This document shows, in pieces, positions 1-6,318 of a stretch of DNA of 9,110 nucleotides. The notes beneath the pieces were generated by a model. The model saw only the letters and a list, made by a program, of their open reading frames with translations. It was not told where the DNA came from and did no database searches. A program made the translations under genes and the position numbers. The stretch is from Prevotella sp. (GTDB lineage: Bacteria > Bacteroidota > Bacteroidia > Bacteroidales > Bacteroidaceae), in NCBI GenBank assembly GCA_017623335.1, contig JAGAPI010000123.1, positions 1 through 9,110 on the forward strand, read 5' to 3'. The first letter of the stretch is position 1. Every line of letters begins with the position of its first letter.

Positions 1-1
1 G

Positions 2-472
2 ATGGCTAAGGAGAAGGGCTACAGCGAGCCCGACCCACGCATTGACCTGAGCGGCAAGGACGTGATACGCAAGCTGGTGATTCTCACCCGCGAGGCTGGA
101 TACAAGGTGGAGCAGGACGACGTGAAGAAAAACCTGTTCATACCCGATGATATGTTCGACGGAAACATCGACGACTTCTGGGCAAAGCTCCCGTCGCTCG
201 ACGCTAAGTTTGAGGCCGACCGCAAAGTATTGGAGCAGGAAAACAAGAAGTGGCGCTTTGTGGCTAAAATGGAACAGGGAGCCGCCAGCGTATCACTGCA
301 GGCAGTGGACCAGCGCCATCCGTTCTACGAGCTTGAGGGCAGCAACAATATCGTGATGCTCACCACCGAGCGCTATCTCGACTACCCCATGCTCATCCAG
401 GGCTACGGAGCTGGTGCGGGAGTGACTGCAGCCGGAGTGTTCGCAAACATAATCAGCATAGCAAACATCTAA
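2..472 (+). CDS. thrA: Homoserine dehydrogenase domain, 3' end of aspartokinase/homoserine dehydrogenase (5'-truncated)
   Basis: This is the C-terminal 156 residues of a homoserine dehydrogenase, which reduces aspartate semialdehyde to homoserine with NAD(P)H in the cytoplasm. The frame is open at the left edge, so the ATG at position 2 is almost certainly an internal methionine. Visible residues 2-24 match the homoserine dehydrogenase signature A-x3-G-[aromatic]-[ST]-..-D-P-x2-D-L-x-G-x-D-x3-K, including GYSEPDPRIDLSGKD. D20 and K24 have the spacing of the catalytic Asp/Lys pair known from the yeast enzyme. The tail GYGAGAGVTAAGVFANI is the usual end of the ThrA-type dehydrogenase domain. 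In Bacteroidales this domain is normally fused behind an aspartokinase. That fusion lies outside the window and is inferred from the family and from the downstream threonine genes. The next gene starts 12 bases after the stop. Confidence 0.92.
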   Translation: MAKEKGYSEPDPRIDLSGKDVIRKLVILTREAGYKVEQDDVKKNLFIPDDMFDGNIDDFWAKLPSLDAKFEADRKVLEQENKKWRFVAKMEQGAASVSLQAVDQRHPFYELEGSNNIVMLTTERYLDYPMLIQGYGAGAGVTAAGVFANIISIANI

Positions 473-484
473 GACCGGAGAGCT

Positions 485-1753
485 ATGAAGCACATCATAA
501 TTCTTGGTGACGGCATGGCAGACCACAAGGTGGAGCGTCTGGGCGGAAAGACACCGCTGCAGTATGCTGCCACGCCATATATGGACAAGATAGCCGGCAT
601 GGGACGCTGCGGACGGCTGACGACCGTTCCTGAGGGTTACCTGCCGGGCAGCGAGGTGGCAAACACGGCAATCATGGGCTACGACCTCAACGAGGTGTAT
701 GAGGGACGCGGTCCGCTCGAAGCCGCATCCATCGGCTACGAAATGGCAGCCGACGAGATGGCTATACGCTGCAACATCATAACGCTTGCCGACGGAAAGA
801 TAAAGAACCATCACGGCACACACCTCACCACTGATGACGCAAGGGAGATGATAGCATATCTCAACGAACATCTCGGCAACGACCGCGTGAAGTTCGTCAC
901 AGGCATACAATACCGCCACCTGATGATAATCAAGGGAGGCAACAAGCACATAGACTGCGCACCGCCACACGACTGGGTGGAGTCGCCGTGGCGCGAGAAG
1001 CTGGTGAAGTCTGAGGCAGGATATAAGCCAGAGCTGTGTGAGGGCGGCTGTGTGGAGAACGGCATAGTGCGCATGACACCGCAGGAGACCGCCGACCTTA
1101 TCAACGACCTTATCATAAAGTCGCAGGCGCTGCTTGAACAGCACCCGATAAACATCAGGCGCAAGGCAGAGGGAAAAATGCCGGCAAACAGCATCTGGCC
1201 GTGGAGCGGAGGCTACCGCCCGAGCATGCAGACATTGAAGCAGCTGTATCCGCAGGTCAGCAGCGGAAGCGTGATCTCGGCGGTGGACCTGATAAAGGGC
1301 ATCGGGCATTATGCCGGACTGGACATTGTGGAGGTGGAAGGTGCAACGGGACTCTACGACACCAACTATGAGGGTAAGGCGCAGGCGGCAATAGACGCCT
1401 TGCGCAGACAGGATTTCGTGTTTCTGCATGTTGAGGCAAGCGATGAGGCGGGTCACGACGGCGATGTGGACCTGAAGGTACGCACGATAGAGTATCTCGA
1501 CAGCCGTATCATCGCCCCGATATTCAACGAGACAGAAAAGTGGGACGAGCCGGTATGCATAGCCATCCTGCCCGATCACCCCACCCCTGTGGAGACACGT
1601 AACCACGTGAGCGAGCCGGTACCTTTTATTATATATTATAAAGGTATAGAGGCAGACGACGTACAGAGCTACGATGAGCAGACCTGCGTGGGCGGCGCAT
1701 TCGGAATGCTGCGCCTTAATGAGTTTATGAAAAAATTTATGCTTATACAATAA
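485..1753 (+). CDS. apgM: ApgM-type phosphoglycerate mutase family protein, probable alternative homoserine kinase
   Basis: This 422-residue cytoplasmic protein belongs to the alkaline-phosphatase superfamily, in the archaeal cofactor-independent phosphoglycerate mutase branch. Visible motifs are GDGMAD (residues 8-13, metal-binding Asp9), PGSEVANTAIMGYD (54-67, candidate nucleophile Ser56), HVEASDEAGHDGD (315-327, metal ligands) and LPDHPTP followed by H374 (DH at 364-365). Family databases describe a subfamily found in threonine operons as a proposed homoserine kinase. The placement between homoserine dehydrogenase and threonine synthase, with no GHMP-type thrB in view, makes phosphorylation of homoserine the likelier job here. 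Phosphoglycerate mutase is the usual automatic annotation, and the symbol is a family label, not proof of that activity. The ATG at 485 is preceded by GGAG at 477-480, and the protein begins directly at the first beta-strand (KHIIILGDG). Family membership is near certain; the kinase role is probable. Confidence 0.9.
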   Translation: MKHIIILGDGMADHKVERLGGKTPLQYAATPYMDKIAGMGRCGRLTTVPEGYLPGSEVANTAIMGYDLNEVYEGRGPLEAASIGYEMAADEMAIRCNIITLADGKIKNHHGTHLTTDDAREMIAYLNEHLGNDRVKFVTGIQYRHLMIIKGGNKHIDCAPPHDWVESPWREKLVKSEAGYKPELCEGGCVENGIVRMTPQETADLINDLIIKSQALLEQHPINIRRKAEGKMPANSIWPWSGGYRPSMQTLKQLYPQVSSGSVISAVDLIKGIGHYAGLDIVEVEGATGLYDTNYEGKAQAAIDALRRQDFVFLHVEASDEAGHDGDVDLKVRTIEYLDSRIIAPIFNETEKWDEPVCIAILPDHPTPVETRNHVSEPVPFIIYYKGIEADDVQSYDEQTCVGGAFGMLRLNEFMKKFMLIQ

Positions 1754-1760
1754 CAACATT

Positions 1761-3071
1761 ATGAAATATTACAGCACAAACAAACAGGCTCCTGCCGCCA
1801 CGCTACACGAGGCTGTGGTGAAAGGACTTGCAGGCGACCGCGGACTGTATATGCCGGAGCGCATAAAGACATTGCCGCAGGAATTTTTCGACGAGATTGA
1901 CAAGATGTCGTTCCAGGAGATTGCCTACACCGTGGCAGACGCCTTCTTCGGCGAGGATGTTGACGCCGATGCACTGCACGACATCGTGTACGACACACTG
2001 GCATTCGACTGCCCCATTGAGAAGGTTAGCGACAGCATCTACAGCCTTGAGCTTTATCACGGTCCCACATTAGCATTCAAGGATGTGGGCGCACGCTTCA
2101 TGGCACGCCTGCTGCAGTACTTCATCCGCTGCGAGGGCAAGGAGCAGGTGAATGTGCTCGTGGCAACAAGCGGCGACACGGGCAGTGCCGTGGCAAACGG
2201 ATTCCTCGGCGTGGACGGCATACACGTGTATGTGCTCTACCCCAAAGGCAAGGTGAGCAAGATACAGGAGAGCCAGTTCACCACACTCGGCAAGAACATC
2301 ACAGCCATTGAGGTGGACGGCGTGTTCGACGACTGTCAGGCACTGGTGAAAAGCGCATTTATGGACAAGGAGCTGAACGCACACATGAAACTGACGTCGG
2401 CAAACTCCATAAACGTGGCGCGCTTCCTGCCTCAGGCGTTCTACTATTTCAACGCCTACGCCCGCCTGAAGGCACAGGGCAAGGCAGACAACATGGTGGT
2501 GTGCGTGCCGTCGGGCAACTTCGGCAACATCTGCGCAGCTCTCTTCGGTCATGCCATGGGGCTGCCGGTAAAGCGTTTCATCGCCGCCAATAACGCCAAC
2601 GATATTTTCTACAACTATCTGCAGACAGGAAAATATGAGCCAAAGGCAAGCCGCCAGACCATAGCCAACGCCATGGACGTGGGCGACCCGTCGAACTTTG
2701 CGCGTATCTATGACCTCTACAAGGGCGACCACGCAAAGATAACATCGCTCATCAGCGGCGCAACATACAGCGACGACCAGATACGCGAGACAATGAAGGA
2801 CTGCTATGCAAAGACAGGCTACATTCTCGACCCCCACGGAGCATGCGGTTACCGTGCACTCAGCGAGCAGCTAAAAGACGGTGAGGTCGGAGTGTTCTGC
2901 GAGACGGCTCATCCTGCAAAATTCAAGGACACCGTTGACAGCATCATCGGCTGTGACGTGGAGATACCTGCACGCCTTGCCGAGTTTATGAAGGGAAAGA
3001 AGCAGAGCGTGGCAATGACAAAGGATTTTGCCGACTTCAAGACGTTTCTTTTAAATGAAGAATCGTATTAA
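1761..3071 (+). CDS. thrC: Threonine synthase
   Basis: This 436-residue PLP enzyme converts O-phosphohomoserine to threonine and phosphate, the last step of the pathway. The length is close to the E. coli-type enzyme. The N-terminus MKYYSTNKQAPAATLHEAV is the usual one for this family. HGPTLAFKDVGARF carries the PLP Schiff-base lysine, K107. SGDTGS at residues 137-142 and SGNFGN at 251-256 are typical phosphate- and cofactor-contact loops of fold-type II PLP enzymes. EVGVFCETAHPAKF near the C-terminus is also characteristic. The gene starts 7 bases after the preceding stop, with A-rich sequence (ACAACATT) instead of a Shine-Dalgarno site, so it is translated as part of the same operon. Oddly, the final residues NEESY are encoded by the first unit of the AATGAAG repeat array that fills the downstream gap. 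Confidence 0.97.
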   Translation: MKYYSTNKQAPAATLHEAVVKGLAGDRGLYMPERIKTLPQEFFDEIDKMSFQEIAYTVADAFFGEDVDADALHDIVYDTLAFDCPIEKVSDSIYSLELYHGPTLAFKDVGARFMARLLQYFIRCEGKEQVNVLVATSGDTGSAVANGFLGVDGIHVYVLYPKGKVSKIQESQFTTLGKNITAIEVDGVFDDCQALVKSAFMDKELNAHMKLTSANSINVARFLPQAFYYFNAYARLKAQGKADNMVVCVPSGNFGNICAALFGHAMGLPVKRFIAANNANDIFYNYLQTGKYEPKASRQTIANAMDVGDPSNFARIYDLYKGDHAKITSLISGATYSDDQIRETMKDCYAKTGYILDPHGACGYRALSEQLKDGEVGVFCETAHPAKFKDTVDSIIGCDVEIPARLAEFMKGKKQSVAMTKDFADFKTFLLNEESY

Positions 3072-3166
3072 ATGAAGAATGAAGAATCTCGCTTTGCCCG
3101 AAATGAAGAATCATTTTGAATGAAGAATGAAGAATGAAGAGTGAAGAATCATAAAGAACGAAGAAT
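3054..3166 (+). repeat. AATGAAG-unit direct repeat array, overlapping the 3' end of thrC
   Basis: The stretch holds about ten copies or near-copies of AATGAAGA / GTGAAGAAT, in short runs broken by TCGTATTA, TCTCGCTTTGCCCGA and TCATTTTG. The first copy (3054 onward) forms the last codons of thrC. The last cluster, 3126-3149, is an exact reverse complement of 3219-3242. The copy at 3160-3166 (GAAGAAT) pairs with 3212-3218, so the two arrays could fold into one long hairpin. Similar tracts occur between genes in other Bacteroidales genomes, from memory. I see no transposase or coding potential here. Function is unknown; a role as 3' end structure or terminator for the threonine operon is possible. 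Confidence 0.85.
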
Positions 3167-3210
3167 TGGAAAAATAAAGGATTCCCAATGGAGAAAGTAC
3201 GGCGCAAGCC

Positions 3211-3243
3211 CATTCTTCATTCTTCACTCTTCATTCTTCATTT
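3211..3243 (-). repeat. Inverted partner of the AATGAAG array
   Basis: Read on the minus strand, these 33 bases are the same AATGAAG/GTGAAG units as the array to the left. Bases 3219-3242 are a perfect 24-base inverted copy of 3126-3149, leaving 69 bases between the arms. The array ends only a few bases before the A-tract that opens rnpB, so it occupies the place where the rnpB promoter would be expected. Confidence 0.9.
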
Positions 3244-3251
3244 ACAAAAAA

Positions 3252-3650
3252 AACAGTGCTCCGGTCTGTCGCTGGCACAGCAATGTGCGAGAGGAAAGTC
3301 CGGGCAGCAAATGGCACCCCACTCCCGAAAATAGGAGCTATCGGTGACGGTAGGTAATGGCAGAAGAAAACAACCGCTCACATCGCAGGATGCAGAGTAA
3401 GGGTGAGAAGGTAGTGTAAGAGACTACCAGCCGGCGGGCGATCGCCGGGCTGTGCCGTCTGGGAGCTGCAAGTTCATGTAAACCGTCGGTTGAGGGCAGC
3501 CAGTCCGAATCCTTCAGGCATCTGCGGGCAACCGAAGTGTCTGCAATGGTACGGCGGAGGGTAGAACGCTTGAGCTGTGTGGCAACATACAGAGTAGATA
3601 AATGACAGACGCAGGCAACTGTACAGAACCCGGCTTATAGGAGCACTGTT
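3252..3650 (+). ncRNA. rnpB: RNase P RNA (bacterial type A)
   Basis: This is the catalytic RNA of ribonuclease P, which trims the 5' leader from tRNA precursors. Conserved region I is seen as GAGGAAAGTCCGGGC at 3291-3305 and conserved region V as ACAGAACCCGGCTTAT at 3623-3638. CCGGG (3300-3304) pairs with CCCGG (3629-3633) to give helix P4. P1 is a perfect 11-bp helix between 3252-3262 and 3640-3650. P2 pairs GTCTGTC (3264-3270) with GACAGAC (3604-3610). P3 is GCACA/TGTGC (3275-3279 with 3284-3288). The specificity domain shows GGGTGAGAAG (3401-3410) and the GGTAGT/ACTACC hairpin (3410-3415 with 3423-3428). Length is about 400 nt. The exact 5' end could lie a few bases upstream, in the A-tract 3246-3253. 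No convincing promoter is visible directly upstream. Confidence 0.97.
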
Positions 3651-3660
3651 TTTTTATTTT
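3640..3660 (+). terminator. Intrinsic terminator at the end of rnpB
   Basis: The 3' strand of helix P1 (3640-3650, GGAGCACTGTT) runs straight into seven T residues (3649-3655), then A and four more T. The helix closing the RNA plus the U-tract would serve as the transcription stop. The run of eight A at 3246-3253 could pair with the U-tract and lengthen the helix. Confidence 0.7.
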
Positions 3661-3668
3661 ATATTAGA

Positions 3669-3732
3669 TTGAAGCTATACAGGAAATAAGTTTGAAGCCA
3701 TACTGGAATTGGCTTGAAGCTATACAGGAAAG
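3669..3732 (+). repeat. Three near-direct 19-nt repeats (TTGAAGCTATACAGGAAAT type)
   Basis: Units begin at 3669, 3692 and 3714, spaced 23 and 22 bases apart. Units 1 and 3 share their first 18 bases exactly. Unit 2 differs at three positions (TTGAAGCCATACTGGAATT). The spacers are only 3-4 bases, so this is not a CRISPR array. The units are not palindromic. The junction of units 1 and 2 creates TAAGTTTG (3687-3694), an exact match to the Bacteroidetes -7 consensus TAnnTTTG, without a clear -33 TTTG at the usual distance. Function is unknown. Confidence 0.8.
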
Positions 3733-3736
3733 CAAA

Positions 3737-3820
3737 ATACGCCCTGAAAGGGCAATAACCGCATAGCCCAGGGCAACGCCCTGGGTATAATAAATTGAAA
3801 CATACGCCCTGAAAGGGCAA
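3737..3820. repeat. REP-like cluster of three small GC-rich hairpins
   Basis: Two identical 19-base copies of ATACGCCCTGAAAGGGCAA (3737-3755 and 3802-3820) flank a third hairpin. Each copy folds as GCCCT-GAA-AGGGC. The central element is CCCAGGGC-AAC-GCCCTGGG (3767-3774 with 3778-3785), an 8-bp perfect stem. This GCCCTGAAAGGGC plus CCCAGGGCAACGCCCTGGG arrangement recurs between genes in Bacteroidetes, from memory, and resembles REP elements. The last hairpin ends 12 bases before the folC start codon, so it would lie in the folC leader if transcribed. Confidence 0.85.
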
Positions 3821-3830
3821 AAGCATAATA

Positions 3831-5063
3831 ATGAACTACACTGAGACTTGTGAATATCTGTTCAACCAGATGCCGATGTTTGAGCGTCAGGGAGCATCGG
3901 GCTACAAGGAGGGACTGTCGAACACCAGGGCACTTGACGAACACTTCAACCATCCGCATACAAAATACAAGACCATACACATTGCCGGCACCAACGGCAA
4001 GGGATCGTGCTCACACTCCATTGCCGCGATACTGCAGACGGCAGGCTACCGCGTGGGGCTCTACACCTCGCCACATCTTGTGGACTTCTCTGAGCGCATA
4101 AGAGTGAACGGCGAACCGATAAGCGAGAAGTACGTGATAGACTTTGTAGAGCATGAGCGTCACTTCTTCGAGCCGCTTCATCCGTCGTTCTTTGAGGTGA
4201 CAACAGCCCTTGCATTCAAATATTTCAGCGACATGAACGTGGATGTGGCAGTGATAGAGGTGGGACTTGGCGGCAGGCTCGACTGCACCAACATCATCTC
4301 CCCCATCCTCTCGGTGATAACCAACATAAGTTTTGACCACACACAGTTTCTTGGCGACACACTTGCGAAAATAGCAGCAGAAAAAGCCGGTATTATAAAG
4401 AAAGGTACGCGCGTGATAATCGGCGAGGCAACGTCAGAGACACGTCCCGTGTTTGAGGCAAAAGCAAAAGAGATGTGTGCTCCGATATGCTTTGCCGAGG
4501 ACAATCCATACGAAAATGCCGCAGACCTGATGACGGACCTGCAGGGAGCGTATCAAAGAAAAAACGCCAACACGATACTGACAGCCATTGCCAACCTGCC
4601 TGAATTAAGTATAAGCAATGACAATATCCGTCGCGGACTCGCAAACGTATGCACACTTACGGGACTGAAAGGCAGATGGCAGACACTGGCACAACATCCT
4701 CTCACCATCTGCGACACAGGACACAACGTGGCTGGATGGAAATACCTGAGCCGGCAGATTGCACAGCAACCGTGCGATGCCCTGCACATTGTGTTCGGTA
4801 TGGTGGACGACAAAGACATTGACACCGTGATGGACATGCTTCCAAAGAATGCAAAATACTATTTCACAAAAGCAGAGACACATAGGGCGGTAAATGAAAT
4901 GGTGCTGAGGGAAAAGGCTGAGGAAAGAAGTTTATCGGGAAGCACCTATTCTTCTGTAGCACAGGCATATAATGCAGTCAAAAAAAATGCGAAAGACAAT
5001 GATTTCGTGTTCATTGGAGGCAGCAGTTATGTTGTGGCAGATTTATTGAAGAACTGCTTTTAG
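3831..5063 (+). CDS. folC: Bifunctional folylpolyglutamate synthase / dihydrofolate synthase
   Basis: This cytoplasmic Mur-ligase-family enzyme adds glutamate to dihydropteroate and to reduced folates, using ATP. At 410 residues it is about the usual length. The ATP loop GTNGKGS is at residues 53-59, TSPHL at 79-83, EVGLGGRLDCTN at 143-154, and FDHTQFLGDTLAKIAAEKAG at 168-187. K185 is the expected carbamylated lysine. The C-terminal domain has DTGHN and ends with FIGGSSYVVADLL, both normal for the family. The start at 3831 fits, since the N-terminus MNYTETCEYLFNQMPMF aligns with what I know of Bacteroides FolC, and the glycine-rich loop falls where expected. It stands alone, with a hairpin-rich leader upstream and the galM promoter about 40 bases after its stop. 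No obvious GC-rich intrinsic terminator follows it. Confidence 0.96.
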   Translation: MNYTETCEYLFNQMPMFERQGASGYKEGLSNTRALDEHFNHPHTKYKTIHIAGTNGKGSCSHSIAAILQTAGYRVGLYTSPHLVDFSERIRVNGEPISEKYVIDFVEHERHFFEPLHPSFFEVTTALAFKYFSDMNVDVAVIEVGLGGRLDCTNIISPILSVITNISFDHTQFLGDTLAKIAAEKAGIIKKGTRVIIGEATSETRPVFEAKAKEMCAPICFAEDNPYENAADLMTDLQGAYQRKNANTILTAIANLPELSISNDNIRRGLANVCTLTGLKGRWQTLAQHPLTICDTGHNVAGWKYLSRQIAQQPCDALHIVFGMVDDKDIDTVMDMLPKNAKYYFTKAETHRAVNEMVLREKAEERSLSGSTYSSVAQAYNAVKKNAKDNDFVFIGGSSYVVADLLKNCF

Positions 5064-5104
5064 AAGTTTTTAACGTACTGAAAAAATATTTTTTTCTCAA
5101 ATTG

Positions 5105-5136
5105 TTTGGGTATATCGTTTTTTTTTGCTTACTTTG
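5105..5136 (+). promoter_or_regulatory. Bacteroidetes-type promoter for galM
   Basis: TTTG at 5105-5108 and TTACTTTG at 5129-5136 are 20 bases apart. They fit the primary sigma factor consensus of Bacteroidetes (-33 TTTG, -7 TAnnTTTG) with one mismatch in the -7 box. The spacer holds a long T-run. Transcription would begin near 5141-5144, giving a leader of about 25 bases before the galM ATG. An AT-only palindrome (5081-5094) lies upstream. I see no clear operator. Confidence 0.7.
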
Positions 5137-5168
5137 CAGAGCATTTCAATAACTAAACAGTAAAACCA

Positions 5169-6257
5169 ATGAGCAATTCAACAGAAACAAAGAATCTCTG
5201 TGGTTTGAATCGGAAGGATTTTCAAACCACAATAAACGGTAAAAAGACCGACCTGTATATCCTGCGCAACCGCAAGGGCTATGAAGTGGCAATTTCAAAC
5301 TATGGCGGCGCCATCTGCGCTATCATGGTGCCTGACAAAGACGGAAACGTGGCTAACGTAATCCATGGCTTCGACAGCATACAGGCTCTTATGGAAACCA
5401 ACGAAATCTACCGTTCCACACTTATCGGACGTTACGGCAACCGTATCTGCAAAGGTAAGTTCACGCTGAACGGCAAGGATTATCAGCTGGCACTCAACGA
5501 CGGACCAAACCATCTGCACGGCGGCAACGTGGGATACAACATGAAAGTTTGGGACGCACGCCAGATGGGACCGCGCTCGCTGGCTCTCAACCTGACATCA
5601 CCCTACGGCGAGGAAGGGTTCTCGGGAGAAGTGAAGCTGACTGTGGAGTTCACATTCACTGACGACAACGAGATTGTCATCGAATACCTCGCCACAACCA
5701 ACAAGAAGACTATCATCTGTCTCACCCACCACGCATTCTTCGCATTGGCAGGCATTGCCAATCCAACACCTACCATCGAGGAGCAGATTTGCGAAATAAA
5801 TGCAGACTTCTATCTGCCTATCGACAACACCAGCATTCCTACAGGTGAAATACTCAAGGTTGAGGGAACTCCATTCGACTTCCGCAAGCCAAAGGCATTC
5901 GGTCTGGAGATTGACGCCGACAACGAGCAAATCAAGAACGGCAGCGGCTACGACCATAACTATGTGCTCAACAAGAAGGAAGAGGGCGAGCTGAGTTTTG
6001 CAGCAAGAGTGACAGAGCCAAAGAGCGGCCGCACACTGGAGGTTTACACCACAGAGCCGGGAGTACAGCTCTATACAGCCAATTTCTGCAACGGTGCAGT
6101 GGGACAGCACGGAGCAACATTCCCAAGACGCTCGGCAGTTTGTCTGGAGTGCCAGCACTTCCCCGACTCTCCAAACCGTCCATACTTCCCATCAGTTGTA
6201 CTCCGCCCGTCAGAGCAGTACAAACAAAAGACAATTTACAAATTTGGGACTATATAA
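5169..6257 (+). CDS. galM: Aldose 1-epimerase (galactose mutarotase)
   Basis: This enzyme interconverts the alpha and beta anomers of galactose and glucose, supplying alpha-galactose to galactokinase. The protein has 362 residues and no signal peptide or lipoprotein cysteine, so it is cytoplasmic. Family landmarks are GRYGNRI (87-93), NHLHGG with H117 (114-119), LTHHAFF with probable catalytic acid H188 (185-191), GYDHNYVL with D262, and CLECQHFPDSPN with probable catalytic base E327 (325-336), then PSVVLRP near the end. The residues around H188 differ from the textbook LTNHSYFNL, and GRYGNRI replaces the commoner GRYANRI; the catalytic residues themselves are present. It is the first gene of the galactose locus, with its own promoter 33-64 bases upstream and a strong terminator hairpin just after it. 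Confidence 0.95.
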   Translation: MSNSTETKNLCGLNRKDFQTTINGKKTDLYILRNRKGYEVAISNYGGAICAIMVPDKDGNVANVIHGFDSIQALMETNEIYRSTLIGRYGNRICKGKFTLNGKDYQLALNDGPNHLHGGNVGYNMKVWDARQMGPRSLALNLTSPYGEEGFSGEVKLTVEFTFTDDNEIVIEYLATTNKKTIICLTHHAFFALAGIANPTPTIEEQICEINADFYLPIDNTSIPTGEILKVEGTPFDFRKPKAFGLEIDADNEQIKNGSGYDHNYVLNKKEEGELSFAARVTEPKSGRTLEVYTTEPGVQLYTANFCNGAVGQHGATFPRRSAVCLECQHFPDSPNRPYFPSVVLRPSEQYKQKTIYKFGTI

Positions 6258-6270
6258 ATAACCCCACCTG

Positions 6271-6318
6271 CGATTTTGGCTCTGCTACGAACTAAGCAGA
6301 GCCAAAATCGTGCTTTTT
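6271..6318 (+). terminator. Strong intrinsic terminator between galM and the transporter gene
   Basis: A perfect 16-bp stem (6271-6286 with 6295-6310) with an 8-base loop is followed by TGC and then TTTTT (6314-6318). It starts 13 bases after the galM stop codon. It would end or reduce transcription from the galM promoter, so the transporter and galK may depend on partial read-through or on a separate promoter in 6319-6368. That stretch is AT-rich, and I see no convincing promoter in it. Confidence 0.85.

Noticed and set aside
293..1759. A 488-codon open frame on the minus strand across the apgM-like gene
   Set aside because: It is exactly antisense to a well-supported gene, has an odd composition rich in His, Cys and Val, and shows no recognisable domain. 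Long antisense frames arise from the codon bias of the sense gene.
2070..2837. A 255-codon minus-strand open frame inside thrC
   Set aside because: It is antisense to the motif-bearing part of thrC and has no domain or start context of its own.
3093..3118. TTTG (3093-3096) with TCATTTTG (3111-3118) as an rnpB promoter
   Set aside because: The spacing is 14 bases instead of about 19-20, and the site lies about 130 bases upstream of the RNA within repeats.
3141..3347. A 68-codon plus-strand open frame starting in the AATGAAG array
   Set aside because: It starts in repeat sequence and runs into the conserved 5' domain of RNase P RNA, so it is not a credible protein gene.
3669..3732. Three regularly spaced repeats as a small CRISPR array
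   Set aside because: The spacers are only 3-4 bases, the units are not identical, and no cas gene is present.
5081..5094. AAAAAATATTTTTT palindrome after folC as a terminator
   Set aside because: It is AT-only with no stable GC stem. It may just be upstream AT-rich sequence of the galM promoter.
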